The notes: a model not told the origin generated them from the letters alone. Shown: positions 1 to 7,873, counted from the stretch's first letter. The stretch: 64,000 bases of DNA from Flavobacterium rhamnosiphilum (GCF_004349195.1 NZ_SMLG01000001.1:186001-250000); one strand, 5' to 3'. Translations and numbers: made by a program.

Positions 1-584
1 CCTAAATTTTTGTTGTTTAAGTTTTCAAGCATATTATTAATTCCATATTGATACGAAAGATTAGCTCTGAAATGACGGACTCCAAAAGTGATTCCAACTG
101 TTGGATAAAAATTAAAATTTGAAATCTCCCTAATATCTTTGGCTAACAAGGTTGTCCCAGAAATAACATTATTTTCATCAGTGTTATCCATATTTAATTT
201 TCCGTTTACTTGAACGATGGGTCCAAACTCCAAACTCAAATGATTTTCAATAAGCCTGTAACTCACCTGTAAAGACACTTGAGCTGACGCCAGTTTATAG
301 TTAACATCTTCTTTTACCAAAGTCAAACTGTTCGTTGCAACAGAAAAATTATTCTCGCTAAATTGAATGTTATACACCATGTCCCAATTATTATAGAAAT
401 TTCCTCGCATAGAAAGTCCAGCATTCCAACCCAATTCAGGTTTAGTCTGGAAATTATTCGTGTTCAAGGTAAATTGATTGACTCCGAAACTGATTCCTAT
501 CCTATTTGAATCCCTGTATTCATATTGCGCAAAGGTTGCCCTTGAAATGAAAACAAAAAATAAAGTAAACGTTATCTTTCTCAT
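1..584 (-). CDS. Outer-membrane beta-barrel protein, partial (3' end outside window)
   Basis: An open frame starts at an ATG at 584 and runs leftward off the window edge, giving 194 residues. It begins with a signal peptide (MRKITFTLFFVFISRATFAQ). After that come alternating hydrophobic/polar strands with many aromatic residues and short polar turns, as in small outer-membrane barrels of the PorT/OmpW-like type common in Flavobacteriaceae. It is divergent from the SPFH gene at 664, with 79 bp between them that hold a minus-strand -7 box. No enzyme motif is visible and the substrate or role is unknown. The call is by overall composition, not by a recognised motif. Confidence 0.65.
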   Translation of the reverse strand, partial: MRKITFTLFFVFISRATFAQYEYRDSNRIGISFGVNQFTLNTNNFQTKPELGWNAGLSMRGNFYNNWDMVYNIQFSENNFSVATNSLTLVKEDVNYKLASAQVSLQVSYRLIENHLSLEFGPIVQVNGKLNMDNTDENNVISGTTLLAKDIREISNFNFYPTVGITFGVRHFRANLSYQYGINNMLENLNNKNL

Positions 585-604
585 ATAATTAAAATTTACA
601 AAGA

Positions 605-612
605 CAAACCTA
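605..612 (-). promoter_or_regulatory. Putative -7 box (TAGGTTTG) for the barrel gene
   Basis: On the minus strand TAGGTTTG fits the Bacteroidota -7 consensus TAnnTTTG and lies about 20 bp before the ATG at 584. No clear TTTG -33 box is present, so this is a weak call. Confidence 0.35.
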
Positions 613-663
613 AAGTTTTTTTGTAAATTGTGAGATAATTTTTAACTAAAAACAAAAAATATT

Positions 664-1659
664 ATGAATATTGCGTTAATTATCCTACTAGTCTTTGGGT
701 TCTTCATTTTACTGTCTTCGTTTTTTACGGTAAAACAGCAAACGGCTGTTGTTGTAGAGCGATTTGGAAAATTTTTAAGTATCAGACAATCCGGTTTGCA
801 TTTGAAAATTCCTTTAATAGATCGAATTGCAGGACGCGTAAATCTAAAAATCCAACAATTAGATGTTATCATCGAAACAAAAACCAAGGACAACGTTTTT
901 GTGAAACTAAAAGTTTCGGTTCAATTTATGGTTATTAAAGAGACCGTTTATGATGCTTTTTATAAACTGGAATATCCACACGATCAAATTACTTCTTATG
1001 TATTTGATGTGGTTCGTGCTGAAGTTCCAAAATTAAAACTGGATGATGTTTTTGAAAGAAAAGATGATATTGCCATTGCGGTAAAAAGAGAATTGAATGA
1101 AGCCATGACCACTTATGGATATACGATTATCAATACTTTGGTAACTGATATTGATCCGGATATTCAAGTGAAAAATGCCATGAATAGAATTAATGCGGCT
1201 GATAGAGAAAAAACAGTAGCTGAATTTGAAGCTGAAGCATCAAGAATTAGAATTGTAGCCAAAGCTGAAGCTGAAGCAGAAAGCAAACGATTACAAGGAC
1301 TAGGTATTGCCAACCAAAGAAGAGAAATTGCCAAAGGTTTAGTAGAAAGTGTGGATGTTTTGAACAGAGTTGGAATAAACTCTCAGGAAGCTTCGGCATT
1401 GATTGTAGTAACACAACATTATGATACTTTACAAGCTATTGGTGCTGATGCAAATTCTAATCTGATTTTATTGCCTAATTCTCCACAAGCCGGAAGTGAC
1501 ATGCTCAACAATATGATTGCTTCATTCAGTGCTTCGAACCAAGTGGGTGAAATGATGAAAAAGAGAAGTGGAAAAGTAAATCTAAAAAAGGAAAATAAAA
1601 CCGATTATCAATTACCTGAAAAACCGGAAGCTCCAGAAACACCGGAAACAGAAGAATAA
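664..1659 (+). CDS. SPFH/band 7 (stomatin-like) membrane protein
   Basis: 331 residues. One N-terminal membrane anchor (about residues 3-22) is followed by a band 7/SPFH domain (about 25-200, including TAVVVERFGKF and LKIPLIDRI). Next is an Ala/Glu-rich coiled coil (about 195-235, AEFEAEASRIRIVAKAEAEA) and a Pro/Glu-rich tail (PEKPEAPETPETEE). Stomatin-like proteins oligomerise into membrane scaffolds and often work with proteases or NfeD proteins; no NfeD partner is adjacent here. It is a single gene, ended by a bidirectional hairpin shared with the convergent gene at 1687. The family call is firm; the function in the cell is not known. Confidence 0.9.
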   Translation: MNIALIILLVFGFFILLSSFFTVKQQTAVVVERFGKFLSIRQSGLHLKIPLIDRIAGRVNLKIQQLDVIIETKTKDNVFVKLKVSVQFMVIKETVYDAFYKLEYPHDQITSYVFDVVRAEVPKLKLDDVFERKDDIAIAVKRELNEAMTTYGYTIINTLVTDIDPDIQVKNAMNRINAADREKTVAEFEAEASRIRIVAKAEAEAESKRLQGLGIANQRREIAKGLVESVDVLNRVGINSQEASALIVVTQHYDTLQAIGADANSNLILLPNSPQAGSDMLNNMIASFSASNQVGEMMKKRSGKVNLKKENKTDYQLPEKPEAPETPETEE

Positions 1660-1674
1660 TTTACTTGAATTCAT

Positions 1675-1704
1675 AAAAAAAGAGGCTTAATTGCCTCTTT
1701 TTAT
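1675..1704. terminator. Bidirectional intrinsic terminator
   Basis: AGAGGC (1681-1686), a 6-nt loop and GCCTCT (1693-1698) are flanked by A-runs on the left and T-runs on the right, so the hairpin can terminate both the SPFH gene and the convergent small gene. The loop contains the stop codon of the minus-strand gene (1687-1689). Confidence 0.8.
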
Positions 1705-1941
1705 TTTTTTAATCCATTTGATCACGTATGGTAATGCAATATTTAACACCGTTCCATACGAGCCTGAAAATGCCGATAAACCAGAACCAACAACTCCACT
1801 CACAAGGTTCATTGGCGTTATGCTTTCTTTCGTTTTTTGAAAACCATAAGCCATTTTTTGATAACTGATTTCTTTTTCAATCTTTAAGATTTCCAGTTCC
1901 CTATCAATTTGAGCATAGGATGTATATTTTTTGGTTTCCAT
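1687..1941 (-). CDS. Small conserved protein (DUF6327-like), membrane-associated
   Basis: 84 residues, starting METKKYTSYAQIDREL. The N-terminal half is a charged helix (ELEILKIEKEISYQK). The C-terminal half has a Gly/Ser-rich hydrophobic stretch (about 45-72) and a basic end (KWIKKIKRGN), suggesting membrane association. I recall similar proteins in Flavobacterium labelled DUF6327, from memory only. It is the last gene of a three-gene minus-strand set (2665 to 1687): the gap to its upstream neighbour is 3 bp, so they are very likely co-transcribed. A role in envelope stress is suggested only by the company of YtxH- and holin-like proteins. Confidence 0.7.
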   Translation of the reverse strand: METKKYTSYAQIDRELEILKIEKEISYQKMAYGFQKTKESITPMNLVSGVVGSGLSAFSGSYGTVLNIALPYVIKWIKKIKRGN

Positions 1942-1944
1942 AAG

Positions 1945-2295
1945 TTAGTCGTTAAAAAAGATTTCTGAAAATTTCTCTAAAATTGGTCCTTCAACGATTT
2001 TATCTTTTATAGAAAATAAAATTACTGTTATCAAAAGATAAACTCCACCAACAATTAAAAATCCCAAAGCATAACTATCTAAAGCTATGCCTATAGCTAA
2101 CGCAGCGGCTACAGAACAAAACAATAAAACCATACTGAAACATAATAAAATCAATGAAAACTTTATTATCATTGTTGTTGATTTCATTGCAACCTTGAAA
2201 CCCCGCAATTTATAATAAGCCGCAGTACTTTCTAAATAAGCTTTGGCTTGTTCTTGAATGTTTTCTGTATTTTCTTTTAGTTCTTCAAAAGCCAT
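1945..2295 (-). CDS. Holin-X-like / phage holin family membrane protein
   Basis: 116 residues. An N-terminal amphipathic helix (FEELKENTENIQEQAKAYLES) is followed by two adjacent membrane helices (about 42-70 and 74-98) and a charged tail. This is the layout of the Actinobacterial Holin-X / YqjE-like family, which is often found next to YtxH and DUF883-type proteins in non-phage settings. Despite the family name there is no prophage here. It lies between the YtxH-like gene (40 bp upstream) and the 84-residue gene (3 bp downstream), probably one operon. Confidence 0.75.
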   Translation of the reverse strand: MAFEELKENTENIQEQAKAYLESTAAYYKLRGFKVAMKSTTMIIKFSLILLCFSMVLLFCSVAAALAIGIALDSYALGFLIVGGVYLLITVILFSIKDKIVEGPILEKFSEIFFND

Positions 2296-2335
2296 GGATT
2301 TATTTTTAGGATTTGATACAATAGGTAAATCAAAA

Positions 2336-2665
2336 TTATTTTTGAAGTTTAGCGTTCTGCCTCTTTAACTCCGCCAATTTTTCTTCTAAGAAAGAAATTA
2401 CATCTTCGGTCTTGTGACTCATATTTGAAACTAATTCTTCGTATGTTCCCTCTAAGTCATATTTTGCACTTGCGAATTTATCTTTCAGTTCTAAAGATGC
2501 ATGATCAAGTTTATTTTTTAATTCACATTTGGCATCATCAAAACCATTTTTAATTTTCCCTCTTGTTTTAGAACCTTTATCCGGAGCGAATAAAATTCCG
2601 ATTCCAGCTCCAATAGCTGCTCCAGTCAAAAGAGCCAATAATGTATTTCCCGTATTATTCGACAT
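2336..2665 (-). CDS. YtxH domain-containing protein
   Basis: 109 residues. The N-terminus has the YtxH signature: a Gly/Ala-rich hydrophobic segment (LLALLTGAAIGAGIGILFAPDKG, about 8-30), then a basic GSKTRGKI motif. A long amphipathic helix (about 40-109) resembles apolipoprotein/LEA-type coiled coils. Family members are small stress-associated proteins with one membrane segment. It is the first gene of the 2665-1687 set. Its promoter must lie in the 300-bp gap up to the glnS stop codon, but no clear TAnnTTTG was seen there. Confidence 0.85.
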   Translation of the reverse strand: MSNNTGNTLLALLTGAAIGAGIGILFAPDKGSKTRGKIKNGFDDAKCELKNKLDHASLELKDKFASAKYDLEGTYEELVSNMSHKTEDVISFLEEKLAELKRQNAKLQK

Positions 2666-2967
2666 GATTCTTAATTTTAAAAGTTTGTTTCATAAAGATA
2701 CGGATTTATTAACAACAACCCGTTAACAACTCGTTAAAGTGCAATTTTACAAGGCAAAAAGCAAATAAAAGCAAGCTGTTACACGTTTATTTGAATTTCG
2801 TGTTGAGTGTTGTTTATTCTAAAAAACGGTCTTAAAATCGATTTATAGACGTTGTTTTTAATTGAAAAAAAGTATTAAAAATAGTATTTTTATAAGAAAT
2901 TACAATAATAAAAAAAGCCCTCTAAAAAGAGAGCTTTTGATTGATAAAATCTATTTAAAAATAAACC
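2666..2967. other. 302-bp intergenic region between ytxH-like gene and glnS
   Basis: Non-coding and very AT-rich. It holds the glnS terminator (2911-2940) and must hold the leftward promoter of the YtxH-like gene. A short repetition, TTAACAACAACCCGTTAACAACTCGTTAA, lies at 2709-2737 just upstream of that gene and could be an operator; nothing else was recognised. Confidence 0.5.
2911..2940 (-). terminator. Intrinsic terminator after glnS
   Basis: AAAAGC-C-CTCT (2913-2923), loop, AGAG-A-GCTTTT (2928-2938): a hairpin with one mismatch, followed on the minus strand by a U-run. It sits 27 bp after the glnS stop codon. Confidence 0.75.
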
Positions 2968-5070
2968 TTATATTTTAAGATCGTTTAATAATTGTAACAC
3001 TTTTTCGTTTTTCTCGTTCGTTTTTAATTCTGAAAGTTGAACTTTGAAAAGAGTAAAATTATTCAAATCATTTTGTAAATTTTCAATGGTTAAAATTCTA
3101 ACGGCTGCCATTTGACTTTTTAATGACATCATATATAATTTTGTCAAAGATTCTTCTTCAATATCTTTTACCTGCACTTTATCTGAATGATGCAAAATTA
3201 AATTTGAAAACAACAACGAGTTATTATCATTCTTGATATTTTTGACAATAGTCTGAATAATTAAACTGTAATTATCAATACTCTTTATGTTATCAACAAT
3301 GCTGTTTAGAATCAAATTGGCATTGTTTTCATCCTTTTCTTTCACATATTTATTGATTTCTTTTTGAGTATTCATCAATAAATTTTCTTCTTTTTTGCCT
3401 TTTTCTTCCCATGCATCTTTCAATCCAACGGTTTTATTAAAGACAATTTTACCTTCGGTTGTGTCTTTATCCACATTGAAATAACCCAACCGTTGAAATT
3501 GGAATTTCTCTCCAGATTGAACCGTTGCCAAGCTTGGTTCTACAAATCCTTTTACAATTTGTAACGAACTAGGATTCATAAATTCCAAGAAATTTTTCTC
3601 TTTATGACTGTCTGGAGCTTCATCGATAAACAAGCGATCGTAAAGACGAACTTCAGCTTCTAAAGTATGTTGTATAGAAACCCAATGCAAGGTTCCAGCC
3701 ACTTTTCGTTGACTGGCTTCGCTCCCACTTCCGCTTCTACTGTCTTCATCATACGTTACATGAATCTCCGTAATAGTTCCAGCAGTATCTTTTATAACAC
3801 GTTCTCCTTTAATGATATAGGCATTTTTAAGACGTACTTCTCTGCCTAAACTCAATCGGAAAAACTTAGCCGGAGCATCTTCTAAAAAGTCTTCTCTTTC
3901 AATATATAATTCTTTTGAAAAAGGAACTTTTCTAAATCCTGCGCTTTCATCTTCCTGATTATTTTCGGCTTCCAGCCATTCTTCTTTATCTTCCGGATAA
4001 TTAGTGATTACCAATTTTATTGGATCTAAAACCGCCATAACTCTTGGAGCCGTTTTATTCAAATCTTCGCGCAAGCAAAATTCCAAAAGTGAAAAATCAA
4101 TTATATTTTCTCGTTTGGCAACACCAATAATTTCACAAAACTTACGAATAGAATTCGCTGTATATCCTCTTCTTCTTAGTCCTGAAATAGTTGGCATTCT
4201 AGGATCATCCCAACCATTTACTATATTTTCCTGAACCAATTGCAACAGTTTTCGCTTGCTCATTACCGTGTAATTCAAGTTCAAACGCGCAAATTCATAT
4301 TGATGTGGTTTTACTTTTGAGTCATCATAAATTTGGTCCAAAAACCAGTTGTATAATTCCCGGTGCATCACAAATTCTAACGTACAGATAGAATGCGAAA
4401 TTTGTTCTATATAATCACTTTCGCCATGTGCAAAATCATACATTGGATAGATTTTCCAATCGTTTCCGGTTCTGTGATGATGACGGTGTAAAACACGATA
4501 CATCAAAGGATCACGCATCAACATATTAGTCGAAGTCATATCAATTTTGGCACGTAAAACATGGCTTCCTTCCTGAAAATCACCATTTTTCATTCCTTCG
4601 AATAAAGAAAGATTTTCTTCAACAGAACGGTTTCTGTAAGGTCCATCAACTCCAGGTTGTGTAGGCGTACCTTTTTGCTCAGCCATCTCTTCTGAAGATT
4701 GACTGTCAACGTAAGCTTTACCGTTTTTAATCATTTTTACAGCCCAATCGTATAATTGTTGGAAGTAATCCGATGCATACCTTTCTTCGGCCCAATTGAA
4801 ACCCAACCATTGCAAATCTTCCTTTATAGCATCTACATATTCCTGCTCTTCTTTGGCTGGATTTGTATCGTCAAAACGCAAGTTAATTGGTGCATTGTAC
4901 CTTAATCCTAAACCAAAATTCAAGCAAATCGATTTAGCATGACCTATATGTAAATACCCATTAGGTTCTGGTGGAAAACGGAAACGTAATTTATCTTGGG
5001 GAAAACCGTTTGATAAACTGTCTTCGATGATTTGTTCTATAAAATGGAGTGATTTTTCTTCAGTTGACAT
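2968..5070 (-). CDS. glnS: Glutaminyl-tRNA synthetase with C-terminal extension
   Basis: 700 residues. It charges tRNA-Gln with glutamine in the cytoplasm. The class I signatures are present: HIGH at 41-44 inside PPEPNGYLHIGHAKSI, and the KMSKS-type motif VMSKRKL at about 269-275. The beta-barrel anticodon-binding domains run to about residue 555. After them comes an extra region of about 140 residues that is helical, Asn/Lys/Leu-rich and not part of the E. coli enzyme (about 554 aa). Relatives in Bacteroidota are labelled GlnRS/YqeY fusions, but I see no clear YqeY motif here. It is a single transcription unit with its own -7 box at 5089-5096 and a terminator at 2911-2940. Confidence 0.95.
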   Translation of the reverse strand: MSTEEKSLHFIEQIIEDSLSNGFPQDKLRFRFPPEPNGYLHIGHAKSICLNFGLGLRYNAPINLRFDDTNPAKEEQEYVDAIKEDLQWLGFNWAEERYASDYFQQLYDWAVKMIKNGKAYVDSQSSEEMAEQKGTPTQPGVDGPYRNRSVEENLSLFEGMKNGDFQEGSHVLRAKIDMTSTNMLMRDPLMYRVLHRHHHRTGNDWKIYPMYDFAHGESDYIEQISHSICTLEFVMHRELYNWFLDQIYDDSKVKPHQYEFARLNLNYTVMSKRKLLQLVQENIVNGWDDPRMPTISGLRRRGYTANSIRKFCEIIGVAKRENIIDFSLLEFCLREDLNKTAPRVMAVLDPIKLVITNYPEDKEEWLEAENNQEDESAGFRKVPFSKELYIEREDFLEDAPAKFFRLSLGREVRLKNAYIIKGERVIKDTAGTITEIHVTYDEDSRSGSGSEASQRKVAGTLHWVSIQHTLEAEVRLYDRLFIDEAPDSHKEKNFLEFMNPSSLQIVKGFVEPSLATVQSGEKFQFQRLGYFNVDKDTTEGKIVFNKTVGLKDAWEEKGKKEENLLMNTQKEINKYVKEKDENNANLILNSIVDNIKSIDNYSLIIQTIVKNIKNDNNSLLFSNLILHHSDKVQVKDIEEESLTKLYMMSLKSQMAAVRILTIENLQNDLNNFTLFKVQLSELKTNEKNEKVLQLLNDLKI

Positions 5071-5088
5071 TTTTTTGTTTTATTTTAG

Positions 5089-5096
5089 CAAAGGTA
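5089..5096 (-). promoter_or_regulatory. Putative -7 box (TACCTTTG) for glnS
   Basis: TACCTTTG on the minus strand fits TAnnTTTG and lies about 20 bp before the glnS ATG. No good -33 TTTG was found. Confidence 0.45.
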
Positions 5097-5195
5097 AAAA
5101 AGTTTAAGGTTTAATGTTTAATGTTTCCATAGAAACCTATGAAAAGTTAGCAATTCCAATTTAAACTTTACACTTTAAACAAAAAAAATAAAAAA

Positions 5196-5555
5196 ATGGG
5201 AATTATAAAACTTAAAAATATCAGAACCTACTCTTACCACGGTTGTTTAATCGAGGAGGGAAAAATTGGGTCTGATTATTCAGTAAACTTAGAAATCAAA
5301 ACTGATTTAAGAAAATCCAGTATATCAGATGATTTGAAAGATACTGTGGATTACGTGCATTTAAATAGTATTGTGGAAGAAGAAATGGCCATACGATCGA
5401 ACTTATTGGAACATGTTGCAAATCGTATCCTAACCCGAATTTTTCGTGAAATCCCTGAAATTTCAAGAATTATTTTACAAGTTTCTAAACTCAATCCTCC
5501 TATTGGTGGTGATGTTGAAGCAGTTACTATCGAAATGGAAGAATATAGAAGTTAA
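5196..5555 (+). CDS. folB: Dihydroneopterin aldolase
   Basis: 119 residues, the usual family length. It cleaves 7,8-dihydroneopterin to 6-hydroxymethyl-dihydropterin and glycolaldehyde in folate synthesis. Family motifs are visible: the N-terminal strand IKLKNIRTYSYHGCLIEEGKIG (matching the family pattern of a GxxxxER-like start), DTVDYVHLNSIVEEEM, LLEHVANRI with the catalytic-region Glu, and the PPIGGDVEAVTIEME end. The ATG at 5196 follows an A-rich leader. It stands alone between glnS (divergent) and tRNA-Cys, so co-regulation with other folate genes is not evident. Confidence 0.92.
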   Translation: MGIIKLKNIRTYSYHGCLIEEGKIGSDYSVNLEIKTDLRKSSISDDLKDTVDYVHLNSIVEEEMAIRSNLLEHVANRILTRIFREIPEISRIILQVSKLNPPIGGDVEAVTIEMEEYRS

Positions 5556-5635
5556 ATAAGAGATGTTTAAAAAGGGTAAAAAAATATTTTTTGAAACTTT
5601 TAAACTTTAATCTTTTAATCTTTAAACTTTTTAAG

Positions 5636-5643
5636 TACTTTTG
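5636..5643 (+). promoter_or_regulatory. Putative -7 box (TACTTTTG) for tRNA-Cys
   Basis: TACTTTTG matches TAnnTTTG and ends 16 bp before the first tRNA base at 5660. No -33 box was identified. Confidence 0.45.
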
Positions 5644-5659
5644 CCATCCGTTTAACAAT

Positions 5660-5730
5660 GGCGTCGTGGCCGAGCGGCTAGGCTGGGCTCTGCAAAAGCT
5701 CCTACTCCGGTTCGAATCCGGACGATGCCT
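5660..5730 (+). tRNA. tRNA-Cys (anticodon GCA)
   Basis: A full cloverleaf can be drawn. Acceptor GGCGTCG (5660-5666) pairs with CGATGCC (5723-5729), with one G-U. The D arm has a 3-bp GCC/GGC stem. The anticodon stem GGGCT (5685-5689) pairs with AGCTC (5697-5701) around loop CTGCAAA, anticodon GCA at 5692-5694. The T arm TCCGG/CCGGA encloses TTCGAAT. The discriminator base is T (5730), the known identity base of tRNA-Cys. CCA is not encoded. Confidence 0.96.
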
Positions 5731-5731
5731 C

Positions 5732-5763
5732 AAAAACCTTCAAAGCAATTTGGAGGTTTTTTT
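5732..5763 (+). terminator. Intrinsic terminator after tRNA-Cys
   Basis: AAAACCTTCAAA, loop GCAA, TTTGGAGGTTTT: a 12-bp stem with one G-U, then a T-run. It starts immediately after the tRNA. Confidence 0.85.
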
Positions 5764-5811
5764 TATGGCTAATTTTTAAGAAAAAGTGCAAAAAAATTTC
5801 TATTATAAACC

Positions 5812-5867
5812 ATTAAGAAATTAAGTTTCATTAAGACTTAACACTTAATTTTTCTTAATTTCTTAAT
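5812..5867. repeat. 14-bp inverted repeat in the tRNA-Cys/HTH gap
   Basis: ATTAAGAAATTAAG (5812-5825) is perfectly inverted at 5854-5867 (CTTAATTTCTTAAT), with further TTAAG/CTTAA words in the loop. It lies between two convergent units and could act as a weak bidirectional terminator. It resembles other low-complexity quasi-palindromic spacers in this window (5103-5180, 5590-5635, 56861-56925). Confidence 0.5.
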
Positions 5868-5915
5868 TGTTAAAAATAATTTTCCATAGATAAGCCCCTA
5901 AAAAGCAACTTATTT

Positions 5916-6308
5916 TTAGCTTATTTTTTTACTTTCTAAAAATTCTAAAATTTTAGACATTGTAACTTCTATATTTTTTAAAGTTACATAGGTTTCTAAA
6001 CTATAATCAGTATTTTCAACACCAACTTTAATTCCTAATAATTCAGCTTGATTTTCTTTTAATTTTTCGTTCAGAATAATTGGATTTTGACCCCTTTTTA
6101 AAAACCAATAATGTACTTCAGGAAATTTATTTATAATTCTGGATATTAAATCATCACTGATTTTATTTCTTCCTTTTAATATATGATCAATTGTAGAATG
6201 ACTTTTATAATCTAATTCATTTGCAAAAGCAAGTGCTGAATATCTTAGTTTTTCTAACAATTTTTTCATAATTTCAGAATCTGAAACAACTTTGTTTTCT
6301 GAGTTCAT
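5916..6308 (-). CDS. HTH-type DNA-binding protein (XRE/phage repressor-like)
   Basis: 130 residues. The N-terminal part reads as a helix-turn-helix: LLEKLRYSALAFANEL, then YKSHSTIDHILKGRNKISDDLISRIINKFPEV (about 16-67). This resembles Cro/CI-type domains common in Bacteroidetes prophage and stand-alone regulators. The C-terminal half (about 75-130) is a helical region (SLETYVTLKNIEVTMSKILEFLESKK) that may dimerise. It has no toxin or phage partner next to it. It has its own -7 box at 6333-6340 and lies downstream of the LysE terminator, so it is a separate unit. Target genes are unknown. Confidence 0.75.
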   Translation of the reverse strand: MNSENKVVSDSEIMKKLLEKLRYSALAFANELDYKSHSTIDHILKGRNKISDDLISRIINKFPEVHYWFLKRGQNPIILNEKLKENQAELLGIKVGVENTDYSLETYVTLKNIEVTMSKILEFLESKKIS

Positions 6309-6332
6309 AGTTTTTTAATTTAAATTATTTTA

Positions 6333-6340
6333 CAAAGATA
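6333..6340 (-). promoter_or_regulatory. Putative -7 box (TATCTTTG) for the HTH gene
   Basis: TATCTTTG on the minus strand, 25 bp before the ATG at 6308, matches TAnnTTTG. Confidence 0.45.
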
Positions 6341-6427
6341 TTTAATTTATATTATTAATACAAGTTAAATACACTAAAAATATCAATTTTATAATTATTG
6401 ATAACATTTTTAAATATTTCAAGACAT

Positions 6428-6455
6428 AAAAAAACCGCTCTAATTGAGCGGTATA
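6428..6455 (-). terminator. Intrinsic terminator after the LysE-family gene
   Basis: ACCGCTC, loop TAATT, GAGCGGT: a 7-bp GC-rich stem followed on the minus strand by a U-run. It is 27 bp past the stop codon at 6482. Confidence 0.85.
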
Positions 6456-6481
6456 TCTTTGATAATTAAAATTATTATCTA

Positions 6482-7159
6482 TTATTTATCTATTTTTTCA
6501 AATGCTTTTTTTACCATTTCTTTTTCTTCTGGGAACCAACCTTGGGTGATTAAAACCATCCCAAAAACCATCATTACAATACTGATTCCTTTTTTAATTT
6601 TAAAAATATTTACCGGTGTTAGTTTTGTTTTCAATTGTTTGGCTAATAGTATTTTAATACAATCAATAAACAAATAAGAAACAACTACTGATATAAAAAA
6701 AGTCATCATTCTGGACGTTTGCATTTCTAGTTTTGGCCCTACTGAAATAATAATGGCCAACCAAAAACCAAGAACACCTATATTGATAATATTCAACAGA
6801 AACCCTTTTATAAAAAGGCTTAAATAGTTTTTTTTTACTATTTCCCTGTCAATAATATCAGTGTTTATTTTTTCTTCTTTTTTTAATTGAATGAAAGAAA
6901 TTATACCATAAGCTAACATCAATACACCTCCAAAAATGAAAAGTGCCGGTTGATCTTTTAAACTTTGAATCAACCTGTAACTGCCTAAATAAGCAATTCC
7001 AATAAAAACAATATCCCCTAAAACTACGCCTAAATCAAATACTAAAGCAGCTCTAAATCCTTTTATAATACTTGTTTCCAGTAAAATAAAAAAAACAGGA
7101 CCAATCATAAAACTCAAAAAAATTCCCCACGGAATACCAGATAAAATATCGTTTATCAT
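6482..7159 (-). CDS. LysE family translocator (amino-acid exporter family)
   Basis: 225 residues with about six membrane segments. The N-terminal signature is GIPWGIFLSFMIGPVFFILLETSIIKGFRAA (LysE/RhtB pattern: G-P-x-F at the end of the first helix, then a conserved re-entrant loop). The D(38)-x-G-V-V-L-G-D motif in the second segment is also present. The family exports amino acids or related small metabolites; the substrate cannot be told from sequence. It follows the head-GIN gene by 40 bp on the same strand, so it may be the last gene of an rnr, head-GIN, lysE-like unit. Confidence 0.88.
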   Translation of the reverse strand: MINDILSGIPWGIFLSFMIGPVFFILLETSIIKGFRAALVFDLGVVLGDIVFIGIAYLGSYRLIQSLKDQPALFIFGGVLMLAYGIISFIQLKKEEKINTDIIDREIVKKNYLSLFIKGFLLNIINIGVLGFWLAIIISVGPKLEMQTSRMMTFFISVVVSYLFIDCIKILLAKQLKTKLTPVNIFKIKKGISIVMMVFGMVLITQGWFPEEKEMVKKAFEKIDK

Positions 7160-7199
7160 TAAAAATTTAAATTTATTACCAAAAATCTAAACCAAAGTA

Positions 7200-7868
7200 C
7201 TAATTTTTTTCTAAAATAGTACCGCCAATGAAAACTTCCTTGTTAATCTGTTTTGGTTTACCGTAGATAAAAATAGAGCCTCCTGCTTTTACTTTTGCAT
7301 CAACCAATGTAGTTGCATGAATTTCAGATTTTCCTCCGGCAGAAACGCTTATTGTTGTTTGTTTTGTATGTAAATCAATTCCTTTTAGAATACCACCTGA
7401 AGTAATAACAACATCTTGATTTGTGGCTTTACCTGAAATATCAATTATTCCACCTGAATTTGCCTTTACATTTACTTTATCAACATCCATTTCAATGTTT
7501 ATCTCAGCACCTGATTTTGCATTCAAATCCAACATTGTTTGTTTAAAATCAGCTTCACTTGAAACATAACTTCCCTCGCTTGCACTGATACTTTCAATAT
7601 TTTTGAAATATAATTTAATTGTAATAGCATCGCCTGATAATAGTTTTGGAAAAGGCATTCTGATTTTCAGTTCTCCATTTTTATTAACCGTTTCTACTTC
7701 ATCAGCTCGGTCTCCCGTTATAACTATTTTATTTTCTGAAGCTGAAATTAATTTTACGTTGATTTTATCAAATACTTTTACTTCATCAAAATCTCCTAAG
7801 TTTCTGGATACCTGAGCATTTGTTATTTGAGTTAACAATACAAAGGTAATAATCACTAATTTTTTCAT
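7200..7868 (-). CDS. Head-GIN domain protein (DUF2807), exported
   Basis: 222 residues with a signal peptide (MKKLVIITFVLLTQITNAQ). After it comes the head-GIN/DUF2807 beta-helix fold: repeated short strands with Ser/Gly turns such as ISASEGSYVSSEADF, LNAKSGAEINIEM, VNVKANSGGIIDIS and ISVSAGGKSEIHA. Proteins of this family are exported and are thought to be adhesin- or anti-sigma-like, but their biochemical role is not settled. The gene begins 5 bp after the rnr stop codon, so transcription with rnr is very likely. Confidence 0.88.
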   Translation of the reverse strand: MKKLVIITFVLLTQITNAQVSRNLGDFDEVKVFDKINVKLISASENKIVITGDRADEVETVNKNGELKIRMPFPKLLSGDAITIKLYFKNIESISASEGSYVSSEADFKQTMLDLNAKSGAEINIEMDVDKVNVKANSGGIIDISGKATNQDVVITSGGILKGIDLHTKQTTISVSAGGKSEIHATTLVDAKVKAGGSIFIYGKPKQINKEVFIGGTILEKN

Positions 7869-7873
7869 TTTTT

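Noticed and set aside
1945..2295. Holin-family gene as a sign of a phage lysis cassette
   Set aside because: Neighbours are YtxH-like and other chromosomal envelope genes; no endolysin or other phage gene.
3290..3298. TTATCAACA word inside glnS as a further DnaA box
   Set aside because: A single copy inside a coding region, away from the cluster; not counted as part of the origin.
5591..5779. 62-residue open frame across tRNA-Cys
   Set aside because: It overlaps a complete tRNA and its terminator; a shadow of non-coding DNA.
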